Below the pieces are notes generated by a model. The model was not told where the DNA came from. It saw only the letters and a list, made by a program, of their open reading frames with translations, and made no database searches. From assembly GCF_001421015.2 (NCBI RefSeq), contig NZ_CP013023.1, forward strand, positions 848,501 to 912,500: 64,000 nt of DNA, read 5' to 3'. Position 1 is the stretch's first letter, and each line of letters begins with the position of its first letter. Below are positions 16,081 to 26,100 of this stretch, piece by piece. The stretch is from Paenibacillus bovis. GTDB lineage: Bacteria; Bacillota; Bacilli; Paenibacillales; Paenibacillaceae. The position numbers were made by a program, and so were the translations under genes.

Positions 16081-18462
16081 ATGAATGAGAAATTTATAAA
16101 TAATGCGGATACCGGCTATCAGCTGGCCGAGCAGAAAGCGGCTGATTATTTTGCGGAATTGTATGCACAGGTGCGTACACAATCGTATATTCCAGCGTTA
16201 ACAGGCGATTTTCGTCTCTGGCAAAAAAATCATATCGCGCTCAACTCTTGGTTGTCCCGTTTTTCCCGCAAAAAGGCGCCGGATACCCGAGATTATCATC
16301 GTTATATCCAGTGGCTCAATCTGACCGGCAAACTGGATGATTATCTGAACCGCAGCGTCTCGTACATTTATATGCGTGATCTGGGCCGGGCACTGGATGC
16401 GCCCGAGACCGAAGCGCGGATTCAGGAAGTGATCGCCAGTCTGCGCAAGCGTCTCGTAAATCCAGAGACAGGTCCGCAAGGCGATATCATGATGTTTATG
16501 AGCATGGATGGTGTCTACCGCTGGGCGCAAAAGGAAGGCATTGAACCAGCGATCATCTGGGTCATGGACAAGCTGCAGCGCGTAACGACCCATATTCCGG
16601 AAGAGCTCAGCGCCGAGCAGGCACAGCGCAAGCTGATCAAGATTATTGTCGGCGTCGTGCTGCATGCTATCGAGGAAATGGACGATACGGTGTCACAGAC
16701 AGAGCGCAGCCGCCGTCTGGATGAAGCGGTGCATCTCGGTTATTCTTATGGACTGACCTATCCATTTGTCGATGATATTCTCGATTCGACACTGCTCAAT
16801 GCGCAGGAGAAAGAGCAGTATTCCCGCCTGATCCGCACGGCCTTGTTGACCGGTACCGTGCCCAAGCTGGGTGACTGGTCAGGCAATCATATGGAGCTGA
16901 TTCGGTATATTCATGCCGAGCTGCGTGAAGCGTTTGAATATATCCAAAGCCGTCAGCAGCCGGGAACCCAGCAGGTGTTTTTTGAGCAGTCGTATGTATT
17001 TTTTCAGTCCCAGGATATCGACCGGACCCGGGATCTGAACCATGCTCACTATACCAATGAAGAATTGTATATTCCGGTCATTCTCAAATCCTCCTGTTCC
17101 CGGCTGGTCGCCCGTTCGATCATCGGCGCGCCAGAGGACGAGGGATTCGACCACCGCACATTCTGCTATGGCATTTATAACCAGCTGGCGGATGACTTTG
17201 CCGATATGTTCGATGATCTGCAGGTCGGTTCGGTCACACCGTACACGTATTATCTCAAATACCACAACCAGCGCACCGATCTGGTTAATCCATTTGAACT
17301 GTATTGGGCGGTAATCGCTCATTTGATTCACAATGTATACGGCAGCGATTACCGGACGCGTGAAGTTATTCTGGACCGGGCGATCAACGGACTAAAGCGT
17401 GCCCGTATTCGTCTGGGCAGCGCCAAATATGATGAGATCATGAGCATTTTCACTACCGGTATGCCCCGATTTAACGAATTGATTCAGCAGATGATACGCA
17501 AAGCGGAAGACGTGGATTTTCTGGACAAGCTACTACGTGACCAGATGCTGAACAGCCTGAAGCAGGATCGTGAACAGCAGGAACATTTCCAGCAGACCCT
17601 GCGTCAGGTAAGACAGCAGATTAACGAGACGCTACTGTTGGACAAAAAGGGCGATCTGCTACCGATGAACAAGCGGCTGATCGATGCAGCCAATTACAGC
17701 CTCGAAGGCTCCGGCAAAAGGCTGCGTCCGATTCTCGCCTGGGTGATGGGTGTACATCATTACGGGCTGGATGCACAGGTGCTGATGCCTCTGCTGCGGT
17801 CACTCGAATATATGCATACCGCTTCGCTGATCTTCGACGATCTGCCTTCCCAGGATAATGCGCCGACCCGCCGTGGACGGGCAACCCTGCATGAAGTGCA
17901 TAATAGTGCGACTGCCGAACTCAGCGGATTGTTCCTGATCCAGAAAAGTATCCGCGAGCAGTCTTCGATGGAAGGATTCGACGCCAGAGCTGTCCTGAAG
18001 CTGATGCAATATTCCGCCGAAAAGGCCGAAGAGCTGTGCACCGGCCAAGCGATGGATCTGGATGCCCGTGGTCAGACGCTGACGCTGGAGCAGCTGAACA
18101 CGATCTGCTTTTACAAAACCGGTGTCGCATTTGAAGCGTCACTCGTCATGCCCGCGCTGCTCGCACAGGCGGCAGACAAGGAAATTCAGGTGCTTCGCAC
18201 CTTCGCCTACCACGCCGGCATTGCTTTTCAAATCAAGGACGATCTGCTCGATCTCGGCGGCGATGTGCTGGTGATCGGCAAGCCTATAGGTCAGGATGCG
18301 CAGAACAATAACTCTACCTTCGTCTCTATCCTCGGAGAAGGAGGTGCCCGCAAAGAAATGTGGAACCATTACTGCTGTGCCGTCGAAGCGCTGCGTACGC
18401 TGCCGAAGGATGTTCCTTTTCTAAAACATCTGCTCGATTATATCGTGCACCGTGATCGGTAA
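16081..18462 (+). CDS. Two-domain isoprenoid synthase: N-terminal class I terpenoid-synthase-like half, C-terminal trans-prenyltransferase half
   Basis: The protein has 793 residues. The C-terminal half (about 520-793) is a polyprenyl diphosphate synthase: GSGKRLRP at 543-550, first Asp-rich motif D586-D587-LPSQ-D592 followed by N, RRGRATLHEVH, and second motif D720-D721-LL-D724 with GKPIGQDAQNNNSTFVSILG. Normal IspA-like enzymes are about 290 residues and single. The N-terminal 500 residues are all-helical and hold D231-D-ILD235 and, about 140 residues later, D371-DFA-D375-MFD-D379, whose 4-4 spacing equals that of the NSE/DTE metal motif. I infer a class I terpenoid synthase fold there. The protein may make and then use a prenyl diphosphate in one chain. 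No other terpenoid genes are beside it. The ribosome binding site is GAGGG. Confidence 0.72.
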   Translation: MNEKFINNADTGYQLAEQKAADYFAELYAQVRTQSYIPALTGDFRLWQKNHIALNSWLSRFSRKKAPDTRDYHRYIQWLNLTGKLDDYLNRSVSYIYMRDLGRALDAPETEARIQEVIASLRKRLVNPETGPQGDIMMFMSMDGVYRWAQKEGIEPAIIWVMDKLQRVTTHIPEELSAEQAQRKLIKIIVGVVLHAIEEMDDTVSQTERSRRLDEAVHLGYSYGLTYPFVDDILDSTLLNAQEKEQYSRLIRTALLTGTVPKLGDWSGNHMELIRYIHAELREAFEYIQSRQQPGTQQVFFEQSYVFFQSQDIDRTRDLNHAHYTNEELYIPVILKSSCSRLVARSIIGAPEDEGFDHRTFCYGIYNQLADDFADMFDDLQVGSVTPYTYYLKYHNQRTDLVNPFELYWAVIAHLIHNVYGSDYRTREVILDRAINGLKRARIRLGSAKYDEIMSIFTTGMPRFNELIQQMIRKAEDVDFLDKLLRDQMLNSLKQDREQQEHFQQTLRQVRQQINETLLLDKKGDLLPMNKRLIDAANYSLEGSGKRLRPILAWVMGVHHYGLDAQVLMPLLRSLEYMHTASLIFDDLPSQDNAPTRRGRATLHEVHNSATAELSGLFLIQKSIREQSSMEGFDARAVLKLMQYSAEKAEELCTGQAMDLDARGQTLTLEQLNTICFYKTGVAFEASLVMPALLAQAADKEIQVLRTFAYHAGIAFQIKDDLLDLGGDVLVIGKPIGQDAQNNNSTFVSILGEGGARKEMWNHYCCAVEALRTLPKDVPFLKHLLDYIVHRDR

Positions 18463-18553
18463 GCATCACATTTACTGAAGTGTGCTGCTGAGCAGGAGAC
18501 CGTCTGTATACTGTGAACCGTATGGTTATGGAAGTTGCATCGTTGTCCAATGC

Positions 18554-18587
18554 AAGGCACCGTTATTGCTACGGTGCCTTTTTGTTT
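18554..18587 (+). terminator. Rho-independent terminator after the isoprenoid synthase gene
   Basis: AAGGCACCGT (18554-18563) pairs perfectly with ACGGTGCCTT (18571-18580), followed by TTTGTTT. Confidence 0.9.
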
Positions 18588-18660
18588 GAAGTCTAAAATG
18601 ATACAAGATATGGATGTGTATGTAATGTGTGTATGGCGTGGGGATGCTTCATCCACTCCA

Positions 18661-18770
18661 GAAAGGAATAAGGGAATGTCCTCCGGTTAAGCCTGGAGAT
18701 CTTTTATAAGTAGGCGAAAAGGAAGATCTCCAGGCTTAAAGGTCGTCCATTTCCCTTATTTCCTTTCTTT
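18661..18770. repeat. Dispersed interrupted palindrome, copy E3
   Basis: It is in the opposite orientation to E1 and E2. The outer arm 18661-18675 (GAAAGGAATAAGGGA) pairs with 18752-18767, with one extra A on the second arm. The internal loop holds CTCCGG on one side and AGGTCGTCC on the other. The inner stem TTAAGCCTGGAGATC pairs with its exact complement at 18724-18738. Confidence 0.8.
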
Positions 18771-18813
18771 CGTTCTGTGCGTATGCATTCTGTGCAAGGT
18801 GGTGCATCATTTT

Positions 18814-18930
18814 ATACGGCATACGGCATACGGCATACGGCATACGGCATACGGCATACGGCATACGGCATACGGCATACGGCATACGGCATACGGCATA
18901 CGGCATACGGCATACGGCATACGGCATACG
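18814..18930. repeat. Tandem heptanucleotide array, about 16.7 copies of GCATACG
   Basis: It is a perfect 7-bp tandem repeat, 117 bases, between palindromes E3 and E2. Both strands are stop-free, giving spurious peptides with AYGIRHT or MPYAVCR repeats. Spacing is continuous with no unique spacers, so it is not a CRISPR. Confidence 0.95.
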
Positions 18931-18977
18931 AATGCAAAATACGAAGTATGCATACCGAATACATGCAATCAAACGTA

Positions 18978-19105
18978 CGGAGCGTAGGGAAGGGAATCAT
19001 ACCATAGGCCGACATTTAAGAATGGATATTTACCGCGACAAGCGGTATTTCAAAATATCCATTCTTAACCGGAGGCCGCCGGTATGATCCCTTCCCGGAG
19101 CGGTG
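18978..19105. repeat. Dispersed interrupted palindrome, copy E2
   Basis: The outer arm 18987-19003 pairs with 19081-19096, with one unpaired A. The internal loop is ATAGGCCGACAT (19004-19015) opposite CCGGAGGCCGCC (19069-19080). The inner stem TTAAGAATGGATATTT (19016-19031) pairs perfectly with 19053-19068. An extra apical hairpin ACCGC/GCGGT lies at 19032-19046. The right flank CGGAGCGGTG is shared with E1. Confidence 0.85.
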
Positions 19106-19166
19106 ACCATCCATCAGACACAACTATAAAATACTCCTTTATTGTTATTCCTGCCAGCATAATGAA

Positions 19167-19215
19167 CAGCAACCAGCAACCAGCAACCAGCAACCAGCAA
19201 CCAGCAACCAGCAAC
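19167..19215. repeat. Tandem heptanucleotide array, 7 copies of CAGCAAC
   Basis: Seven perfect 7-bp units, followed by degenerate CAATCAT-type repeats. It is the second heptamer array in this intergenic region, with a unit unlike GCATACG. Confidence 0.93.
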
Positions 19216-19512
19216 AGCAATCATCAATCATCAAACTACCAAAAGCATGTCAACAGTATCCCATTTGGCAATAAGCACCCACCAAACGAACGCCAAGAGC
19301 GAAATAAATACCGGACATCTACTACTGACTTCTGCAAACGACCTGCATACCCGTGTATCTCACAAATTAGCCATAACTGGATGATCATTTACTGCTGATG
19401 CCTTTGCTTTTTCCAGTTCGTTACGTACATAATGGTAGAAGAAAGTATGCAGATCATGACTATGGACATCATGTTTGACCACCAGACTACTTATGATTCA
19501 GGAGGGAATACA

Positions 19513-22308
19513 TTGACTACACCAACTACTTCACAAATCGGAGTCCCACTCGAGGGCTTTGCTGAATTTAGCCGCAGGGTTGCTGCCGAAGGTGCAGTAC
19601 TATTGCAAAATAATAATCAGGTTCTGCCGCTGAAGAAAAATGAAAGCGTTTCTATTTTTGGGCGGGTACAAGTCGATTATTATCGCAGTGGTACAGGTTC
19701 TGGCGGTAGTGTAAACGTAGCTTATACGACCAATCTGCTGGAGGGACTGCGCAGCAAAACGGATATTCGCGTTAATGAACAGCTGGCACAGGTATATGAG
19801 CAGTGGATTCAGGAGAATCCGTTTGACAACGGAGGTGGTGGCTGGGCAGCCGAGCCGTGGCACCAGCAGGAGATGACGCTGACAGACGAGCTGGTCGCGC
19901 AGGCAAGGCAGCAGTCGGACAAGGCGATTATTGTAATCGGACGTACTGCCGGTGAGGACAAGGATAATGCGGATGCCCCGGGCAGCTACCGACTGACGGA
20001 TAACGAGCTGAATATGCTGAAGCAGGTTACGGCTCATTTTGAACAAACAGCAGTGGTACTTAATGTATCCAATATCGTGGATATGAGCTGGGTACAGGAT
20101 GAGAGCCATATCCATCCGATCTCGGCGGTAATCTATTCCTGGCATGGCGGTATGGAGGGCGGTAATGCGATTGCCGATGTGCTGGTCGGCGAAGTAACGC
20201 CAAGCGGCAAACTACCGGATACGATCGCGTATTCTATCGACGATTATCCATCCACTAAAAATTACGGCAATGAGCATCAGAGTCTCTATGAAGAAGATAT
20301 TTACGTAGGCTATCGTTATTTTGAGACGTTCGCGCCGGAGAAGGTACAGTATGCGTTTGGTTATGGATTATCGTATACCTCTTTTGACGTGCAGCCGGAA
20401 GAAGCGCAGCTGGTTAGCCACGAAGGACAGGAGTATATCGAGATCGGCGTGCAGGTGACGAATACCGGTACAGCCTATGCAGGTAAAGAAGTGGTACAGA
20501 TCTACTACGAAGCGCCGCAGGGTCAGCTGGGTCAGCCGGCACGTTCACTTGCTGCTTTTGGCAAAACCGGACTGCTGCAGCCGGGCGAATCGGAGCGGCT
20601 CGTAATTACTTTCCCGGTACATAGCATGGCTTCCTACGACGACAGCGGGATTACCGGACATGCACATGCCTATGTGCTCGAAGAGGGAATATATCGTTTC
20701 TATGCAGGCAGCAGTATTCGTCAGCTGGATGCTGTGAAATGGGCTGGTGGTGAGGGTTATGAAGTCGCTTCGCTGCAGGTCGTGGAGCAGCTGCAGGAGG
20801 CGATGGCGCCGACCGTAACCTTTAACCGGATCAAGCCGGGACAGCGTCTGGAGAATGGCACGTATGAAATCACATACACCGAAGTGCCGAAGCAGAAGAT
20901 TTCGCTGGCAGAACGGATAGAACAGCAGATGCCGCGGCAGCTGGAGCAGACCGGAGACCGCGGTTACAAGCTGCGGGATGTAGCAGAACAGAAGGTCGGT
21001 ATGGAGGAATTTATCGCCCAGCTGAGCGATGAGGATCTGGCTGCGATTGTACGCGGAGAAGGCATGAGCAGTCCACTGGTTACACCGGGTACAGCATCGG
21101 CATTTGGCGGAGTTAGCGACAGTCTGCTGCGCTACGGCATTCCGGTAGGTTGTACAGCAGATGGCCCGTCCGGTATCCGTATGGACAGCGGGGACAAGTC
21201 TACGCAGGTGTCGATCGGTACACTGCTGGCATCTACCTGGAATGTGGAGCTGGTCGAAGAAATGTATGTATTGGAAGGACAGGAGCTGGTGCGTAACCAT
21301 GTCGATGCACTGCTCGGACCGGGTATGAATATTCACCGTAGTCCGCTGAACGGACGGAATTTTGAATACTTTTCCGAAGATCCACTCGTCACCGGTCAGC
21401 TCGCGGCTGCCTGTGTACGCGGGATTATGCGCGGCGGCTCCAATGGTACGCTGAAGCATTTTGCCTGCAATAACCAGGAGCAGTACCGCAGCAAAGTCGA
21501 TGCCGTCGTATCCGAGCGTGCCCTGCGCGAGATTTATCTCAAAGGCTACGAAATCGCAGTCAAACAGGGCGGTTCCAACTGCATCATGACCTCATACAAT
21601 CCGGTCAACGGACACTGGGCAGCTTCCAATTATGATCTGAACACCACGATTCTGCGCGGTGAATGGGGCTTTCAGGGCATCGTGATGACCGACTGGTGGG
21701 CGATTATGAATGACGTTGTAAATGGCGGCCCGGCCGATCGTAAAAACACCAACGCCATGGTGCGCGCCCAGAACGATCTGTATATGGTTGTCAGCAACTA
21801 TGGTGCCGAGACGAATGTATGGGGCGACAATACGATCGAATCGCTGGCGAATGGCACACTGACCCGCGGCGAACTGCAGCGCAGTGCGATCAATATCTGT
21901 AACTTCCTGATCCAGGCGCCGGTATTCGCTCGTAATCAGGTGATTGAAGAGACGGTGAACACGTATGCTGCGAATGCATCCCTCTCCGCAGATCAGGCAC
22001 AGCCAGCCACAGAAGATCGCCAGATAACAGTGGATACAGCAGCAGCGACATTAATCCATGTGGAACAGCCAGGCGTCTACCGTCTGTTCGCTCATGTGAT
22101 GTCACCGGATACCGAACTGGCCCAGAGTGCCTGTAATCTGCTGCTGAATGGCGAAGTCGTAACGACAATCCAGACCAACGGCACCGAAGGCAGATGGCTG
22201 CGCCAGAAGCTGGTCAAAGCCGAGCTGGCAAGCGGCGTCTATGAAGTGACATTTGAATTTGTGAAGCCGGGTATGCAGGTGGAATGGATCGAACTGAAGC
22301 GTATTTGA
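19513..22308 (+). CDS. Circularly permuted GH3 family beta-glycosidase
   Basis: The protein has 931 residues from TTG 19513, chosen because AGGAGGG (19500-19506) lies six bases upstream; earlier in-frame ATGs lack a site. Domain order is reversed relative to most GH3 enzymes. The alpha/beta sandwich domain comes first (about 10-280; AAEGAVLLQNN, VIGRTAGED, GEVTPSGKLPDTI), then a fibronectin-III-like domain (about 310-375), then the TIM barrel (about 490-800). The barrel carries ADGPSGIRMD, K648-H649 in LKHFACNNQE and the nucleophile D727 in GIVMTDWW. A C-terminal beta-sandwich (830-931) resembles a carbohydrate-binding module. There is no signal peptide, so it probably acts in the cytoplasm on imported beta-glycosides. 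It precedes GH51 and GH43 genes. A cre-like site lies inside its 5' end. Confidence 0.88.
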   Translation: MTTPTTSQIGVPLEGFAEFSRRVAAEGAVLLQNNNQVLPLKKNESVSIFGRVQVDYYRSGTGSGGSVNVAYTTNLLEGLRSKTDIRVNEQLAQVYEQWIQENPFDNGGGGWAAEPWHQQEMTLTDELVAQARQQSDKAIIVIGRTAGEDKDNADAPGSYRLTDNELNMLKQVTAHFEQTAVVLNVSNIVDMSWVQDESHIHPISAVIYSWHGGMEGGNAIADVLVGEVTPSGKLPDTIAYSIDDYPSTKNYGNEHQSLYEEDIYVGYRYFETFAPEKVQYAFGYGLSYTSFDVQPEEAQLVSHEGQEYIEIGVQVTNTGTAYAGKEVVQIYYEAPQGQLGQPARSLAAFGKTGLLQPGESERLVITFPVHSMASYDDSGITGHAHAYVLEEGIYRFYAGSSIRQLDAVKWAGGEGYEVASLQVVEQLQEAMAPTVTFNRIKPGQRLENGTYEITYTEVPKQKISLAERIEQQMPRQLEQTGDRGYKLRDVAEQKVGMEEFIAQLSDEDLAAIVRGEGMSSPLVTPGTASAFGGVSDSLLRYGIPVGCTADGPSGIRMDSGDKSTQVSIGTLLASTWNVELVEEMYVLEGQELVRNHVDALLGPGMNIHRSPLNGRNFEYFSEDPLVTGQLAAACVRGIMRGGSNGTLKHFACNNQEQYRSKVDAVVSERALREIYLKGYEIAVKQGGSNCIMTSYNPVNGHWAASNYDLNTTILRGEWGFQGIVMTDWWAIMNDVVNGGPADRKNTNAMVRAQNDLYMVVSNYGAETNVWGDNTIESLANGTLTRGELQRSAINICNFLIQAPVFARNQVIEETVNTYAANASLSADQAQPATEDRQITVDTAAATLIHVEQPGVYRLFAHVMSPDTELAQSACNLLLNGEVVTTIQTNGTEGRWLRQKLVKAELASGVYEVTFEFVKPGMQVEWIELKRI
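19641..19654 (+). promoter_or_regulatory. Weak cre-like site inside the GH3 coding region
   Basis: TGAAAGCGTTTCTA differs slightly from the CcpA consensus at its right end. It lies about 130 bases after the GH3 start, where intragenic cre roadblock sites can occur. Weak by itself. Confidence 0.3.
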
Positions 22309-22424
22309 TTAGGTAATGATCCAGACGATATAGAGGTAATACCACGATCAATCTATTGCTGTAAATTATAATGAACAAAGTAGCAAATGCATGATTTCTA
22401 AATATATAAGTTATATAAGTTGGC

Positions 22425-22460
22425 AAAAAGCCCTTCGCTCCTAACAGGAAGGGCTTTTTA
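22425..22460 (+). terminator. Terminator between GH3 and the convergent small gene
   Basis: AAAAAGCCCTTC (22425-22436) pairs perfectly with GAAGGGCTTTTT (22448-22459). It is A-rich before and T-rich after, so it can serve both directions. Confidence 0.9.
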
Positions 22461-22515
22461 CTGATTTAAAATGTATGGTACCTACAGTACAACTGTGGAT
22501 TCAGCGATTTTTCTT

Positions 22516-22935
22516 TTACTTGATATCTGTAGGATCGAGAATTTTTAGTTCATAGATTTCATAGGCATGTTCATTTACTTTTCTCTCCCACAGCTCAACC
22601 ATCTGACCCACTTGAATAGCATCAAAATCAATCTCTTCCCGAACTTTGGTGAATTTGGTACCAGGATCTTCTTCGGATCCAAACGGCATAGGCATAGCTA
22701 TAAAAAATCTGGAGTTTTTGGTGACGGCGTGGCCAGAGCCATCATCCAGAGTCACCCAATAGTACAGTTTGGCACCATCGATATTACTATCCAGTTTTTT
22801 GATATTCGTAATCGTACCCGTGTAATACAGTTGGGTGCTTGAAGGTTCATTATTTGTCAAAAGTATCCATACTACCGAGATGAAGCCCATAATTACGAGA
22901 CTTACAATCTATATTCTATGTAATATTGTCTTCAA
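22516..22935 (-). pseudogene. Small exported or membrane-anchored protein gene interrupted by an in-frame TAG
   Basis: Read on the minus strand, a TTG start (22935-22933) follows a strong ribosome binding site, GGAAGGAGG (about 22945-22953). It opens LKTILHRI, then meets TAG at 22911-22909. The same frame continues as IVSLVIMGFISVVWILL and on to a soluble 110-residue domain ending at 22516. The hydrophobic run across the stop reads as one signal peptide or membrane anchor split by the stop. An internal ATG (22890) could start a 124-residue form, but it has no ribosome binding site and loses half the anchor. The domain is not recognised; it has beta-strand-like text (GAKLYYWVTLDDGSGHAVT). Either a recent nonsense mutation or a sequencing error. 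Confidence 0.6.
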
Positions 22936-23173
22936 TGAAGCTATCCTCCTTCCTTAAAATAGTGGGTTTAATATAAACGTAGCATAATACGATAAGTTGT
23001 CTGTTTTCTGACTTATCAGCAAATATATAAACAATAATTTCTTCCCAAAATACTTTGTTGTTGAAAAAGAGTTGAAAAATAGCCCTTATATAGAGTAGTA
23101 TGACTTTATAGAATATAATTACATTAATATATTAATATAAATATTAACATTATAGAGTATAGGAGTATTGCAA

Positions 23174-26100
23174 ATGACACATATCCAGGATCGACTCATT
23201 GCACAGTACAAATTCGAACATGCTGATCAGATCGGTAATGACAGCTCGGGTAAAGGCAATAATGCAACCGCTTCCGGGAGCAATGCTCCTATCGTCAAAG
23301 AAGTATATGGACGTCATGCTGCTGCATTTTCCGGCGGAGCGAATGGTTCTTCGTACATACAGCTGCCTGCTGATTTATTCAAAGATGTAAGCGATAACAC
23401 AGGACTCACTGTAACTGCCTGGGTGAACTTCGGAATGGGCGTAAGTATCTGGGAACGTATTTTTGACTTTGGCGGAGGAGAAGGCAAGCCTTCCATTTTC
23501 CTTACTCGTCAGATGCGTGGAACCCTGACAGCAGACGGTGATCTGGCTGTCGATCCTGGTAAGGGATTTGTCCGTGATGAGTGGATGCACGTCGCCATCT
23601 CGGTCAAAGGAACCGAAGGCGGAACACTCAGCAGTGCAGGTCCAGTTGTCTATGTCAACGGTGAAGTCGCTGTAGATGGAACGATCAGCCAGACATCGAG
23701 CGGCAATTATGCGCGTCTGCGTGCCTGGTTTGCTACATTTACCGAAGAAGGCAATTACAACAGCAATTATATCGGACGTTCCCAGTTCGCAGCAGATGAT
23801 GATTATACCGGAGCGATTGCAGACTTCCGGGTGTATCAAGCAGGACTGTCCGAGGATGAAGTGATCGAAGTCATGTGCGACTCATTGACCGATGAAGAGG
23901 TTACCCGTCTGGCACGAGATAAGTATCTGTCTTTTCCGACTACGATTATTACGCGTGATCTGACACTTCCCGAGTCCCTCATGGGCGGCCGGGTGCAGAT
24001 CAGCTGGACATCGAGTCGTCCGGAGATTCTGACTCATGACGGCCGAATCCAGGAAGTTGGCGAAGCGGAGGGTGTAACGATTACAGCGAGCATGACCCGC
24101 GGCAGCAGTACACTGGAGAAAAGCTTCGATGTATCCGTACTGCCGAGGGATCTGCCGCCGTATACGCTGACGATTCATGGCAGCCGTGAAGTGCTGGATG
24201 TGAGCGAAGTGATGTACGGACTATTCTACGAAGATATCAACAATGCGGCCGATGGCGGAATCTATGCGGAGATGGTACAGAACCGCTCCTTTGAATCCTT
24301 TGCCTTTGATACGTACTCCCATGCTTCCGGTGAATGCGGATGCTCAACCGGTCGTAACCGTGAGCCATTATTCGCCTGGTATGGCGATACGGACAAAATG
24401 ACTCCGCAGAATAGCGGCGGACTGAATGAACATTTTGGTGTAAGTGATCCGGATGTGAACTCTTACTATGTGACCGTGGCTGATGGTGCAACGATCATCA
24501 ATCGCGGATTTAACGATACGAACAACAACTGCGCGATGTTTATCCAGCAGGATGCCCGCTATGACTTCACCATCTGGGCCAAAGCAGAAGCCGCTGGTAC
24601 GATTACGCTGCAGCTGCAGACACCGGATGGACAGACAGCCAGTGATACGGTGACTGTACAGGTGGAAAGTGACGGAATCTGGCGCAAATATGGCGTAGAA
24701 CAGAAGCTCACTCTGACAGGCTCCACGCAGGTGCTGGGACAGCTGGCACTGACCTTTGACGGAGAAATATCGATCGATATGGTATCCCTGTATCCGCAGG
24801 ATGTATGGGGAGCAGGCGAAGAGGAAGGTTCTCCATCCGCCCATGCCAACTACACCGGCAACCCGAACTATCGCCTGCGCAAGGATCTGGTCAATGCACT
24901 GGTAAATATGCATCCGACCTTCCTGCGTTTCCCGGGCGGCTGTATCTCGGAAGGCTCCTTTATCTGGGAGAATGTGTATGACTGGAAAGAATCGGTCGGC
25001 GATATCGAGCTGCGCAAAGAAAACTTCAACGTCTGGGGCTACATGATGACGATGGGACTCGGATATATGGAGTATTTCCAGCTGGCCGAGGATCTGAATG
25101 CTGTACCATTGCCGGTTATGGCCTGCGGTGTGCTCTGTCAGGCGCGCTCCGATTATGCGCATCCGGCAGGTGGCGAGCTGCGTGACTACTATATCAAGAA
25201 CTTTACCGATCTGATCGACTTTGCGATCAGCATGGATTTTGAACATAACGAATGGGCAGCGATGCGCAAGCATATGGGTCATGAAGCGCCATTTGATCTG
25301 CGTTATCTGGGAGTCGGTAACGAGAACTGGGGTACCGAATTCTTTGCCAACTTTGAGGTATTCAAAACGTCAATCGACGAATATATGGCACAGCATTATC
25401 CGGACCACGAGCTGAATATTATCTCGACCGTTGGTGCGCAGGCCGATGACGATGCGTATCAACAGGGCTGGAAATTCCTGAGCGGTAACCTGGAAGGAAC
25501 AGCAGAAGTGGCATTTGCCGATCGCGACAAAGTGATCGAAGAAACGATTACCTGGTATGCCAAGGAAGACAACTATATGGATACGATTGCGGATGAGCAT
25601 TATTACCGCTCCAATGAGTATCTGCTCAACAACGCAGATCGCTATAACTACTATTACAGAGCCTATAATGCCGACGGCAGCATCAACTGGCAGGAGACTT
25701 CCAAAGTATTCGTCGGTGAATATGCTTCAACCGATAAAAACACGCTGGCTGGTGCAATCGGCGAAGCCGCTGTGATGACCGGGTTTGAGAAAAATGCCGA
25801 TGTGGTACGTCTCGCCGCGTATGCGCCGCTGTTCAACAAAGTACTGACCGACGGCACCTACCGCTGGACCCCGGACTGCATCTGGTTCGATGATGAGACG
25901 GTATGGTATACGCCAAACTATTATGTACAGCATCTGTTCGCCAAATATCTCGGACACAAAGTGCTGGATACCTCCTTCTCGACCTACAAGCATGGCCGCC
26001 AGCTGGAGCTGATCCCGCGCGGTGGTATCGAGATCGCTACTAGTAATGCGAAGATCGCGGTGAAACATGTCAAAGTCACATCGAATACCGATGGCAGCGT

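Larger units (their letters stand above)
18463..19512. other. Repeat-rich gene-free kilobase
   Basis: It contains a terminator, palindrome copy E3, a (GCATACG) array, palindrome copy E2, a (CAGCAAC) array and the GH3 leader. Reading frames over the arrays are open only because the 7-bp units have no stop in any frame. No real gene is seen. Confidence 0.7.

Noticed and set aside
18814-18930. CRISPR-like array
   Set aside because: Units are 7 bp and directly adjacent with no unique spacers; no cas genes.
18736-19015. Frames with MPYAVCR or AYGIRHT repeats
   Set aside because: Same cause, the GCATACG array; frames are open on both strands without any coding signal.
19084-19398. 104-codon frame over the CAGCAAC array
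   Set aside because: Low-complexity QQPATSN repeat from a 7-bp array, begins inside palindrome E2, no homology or ribosome binding site.
24368-25282. 304-codon minus-strand frame opposite GH51
   Set aside because: Antisense shadow of the GH51 catalytic region.
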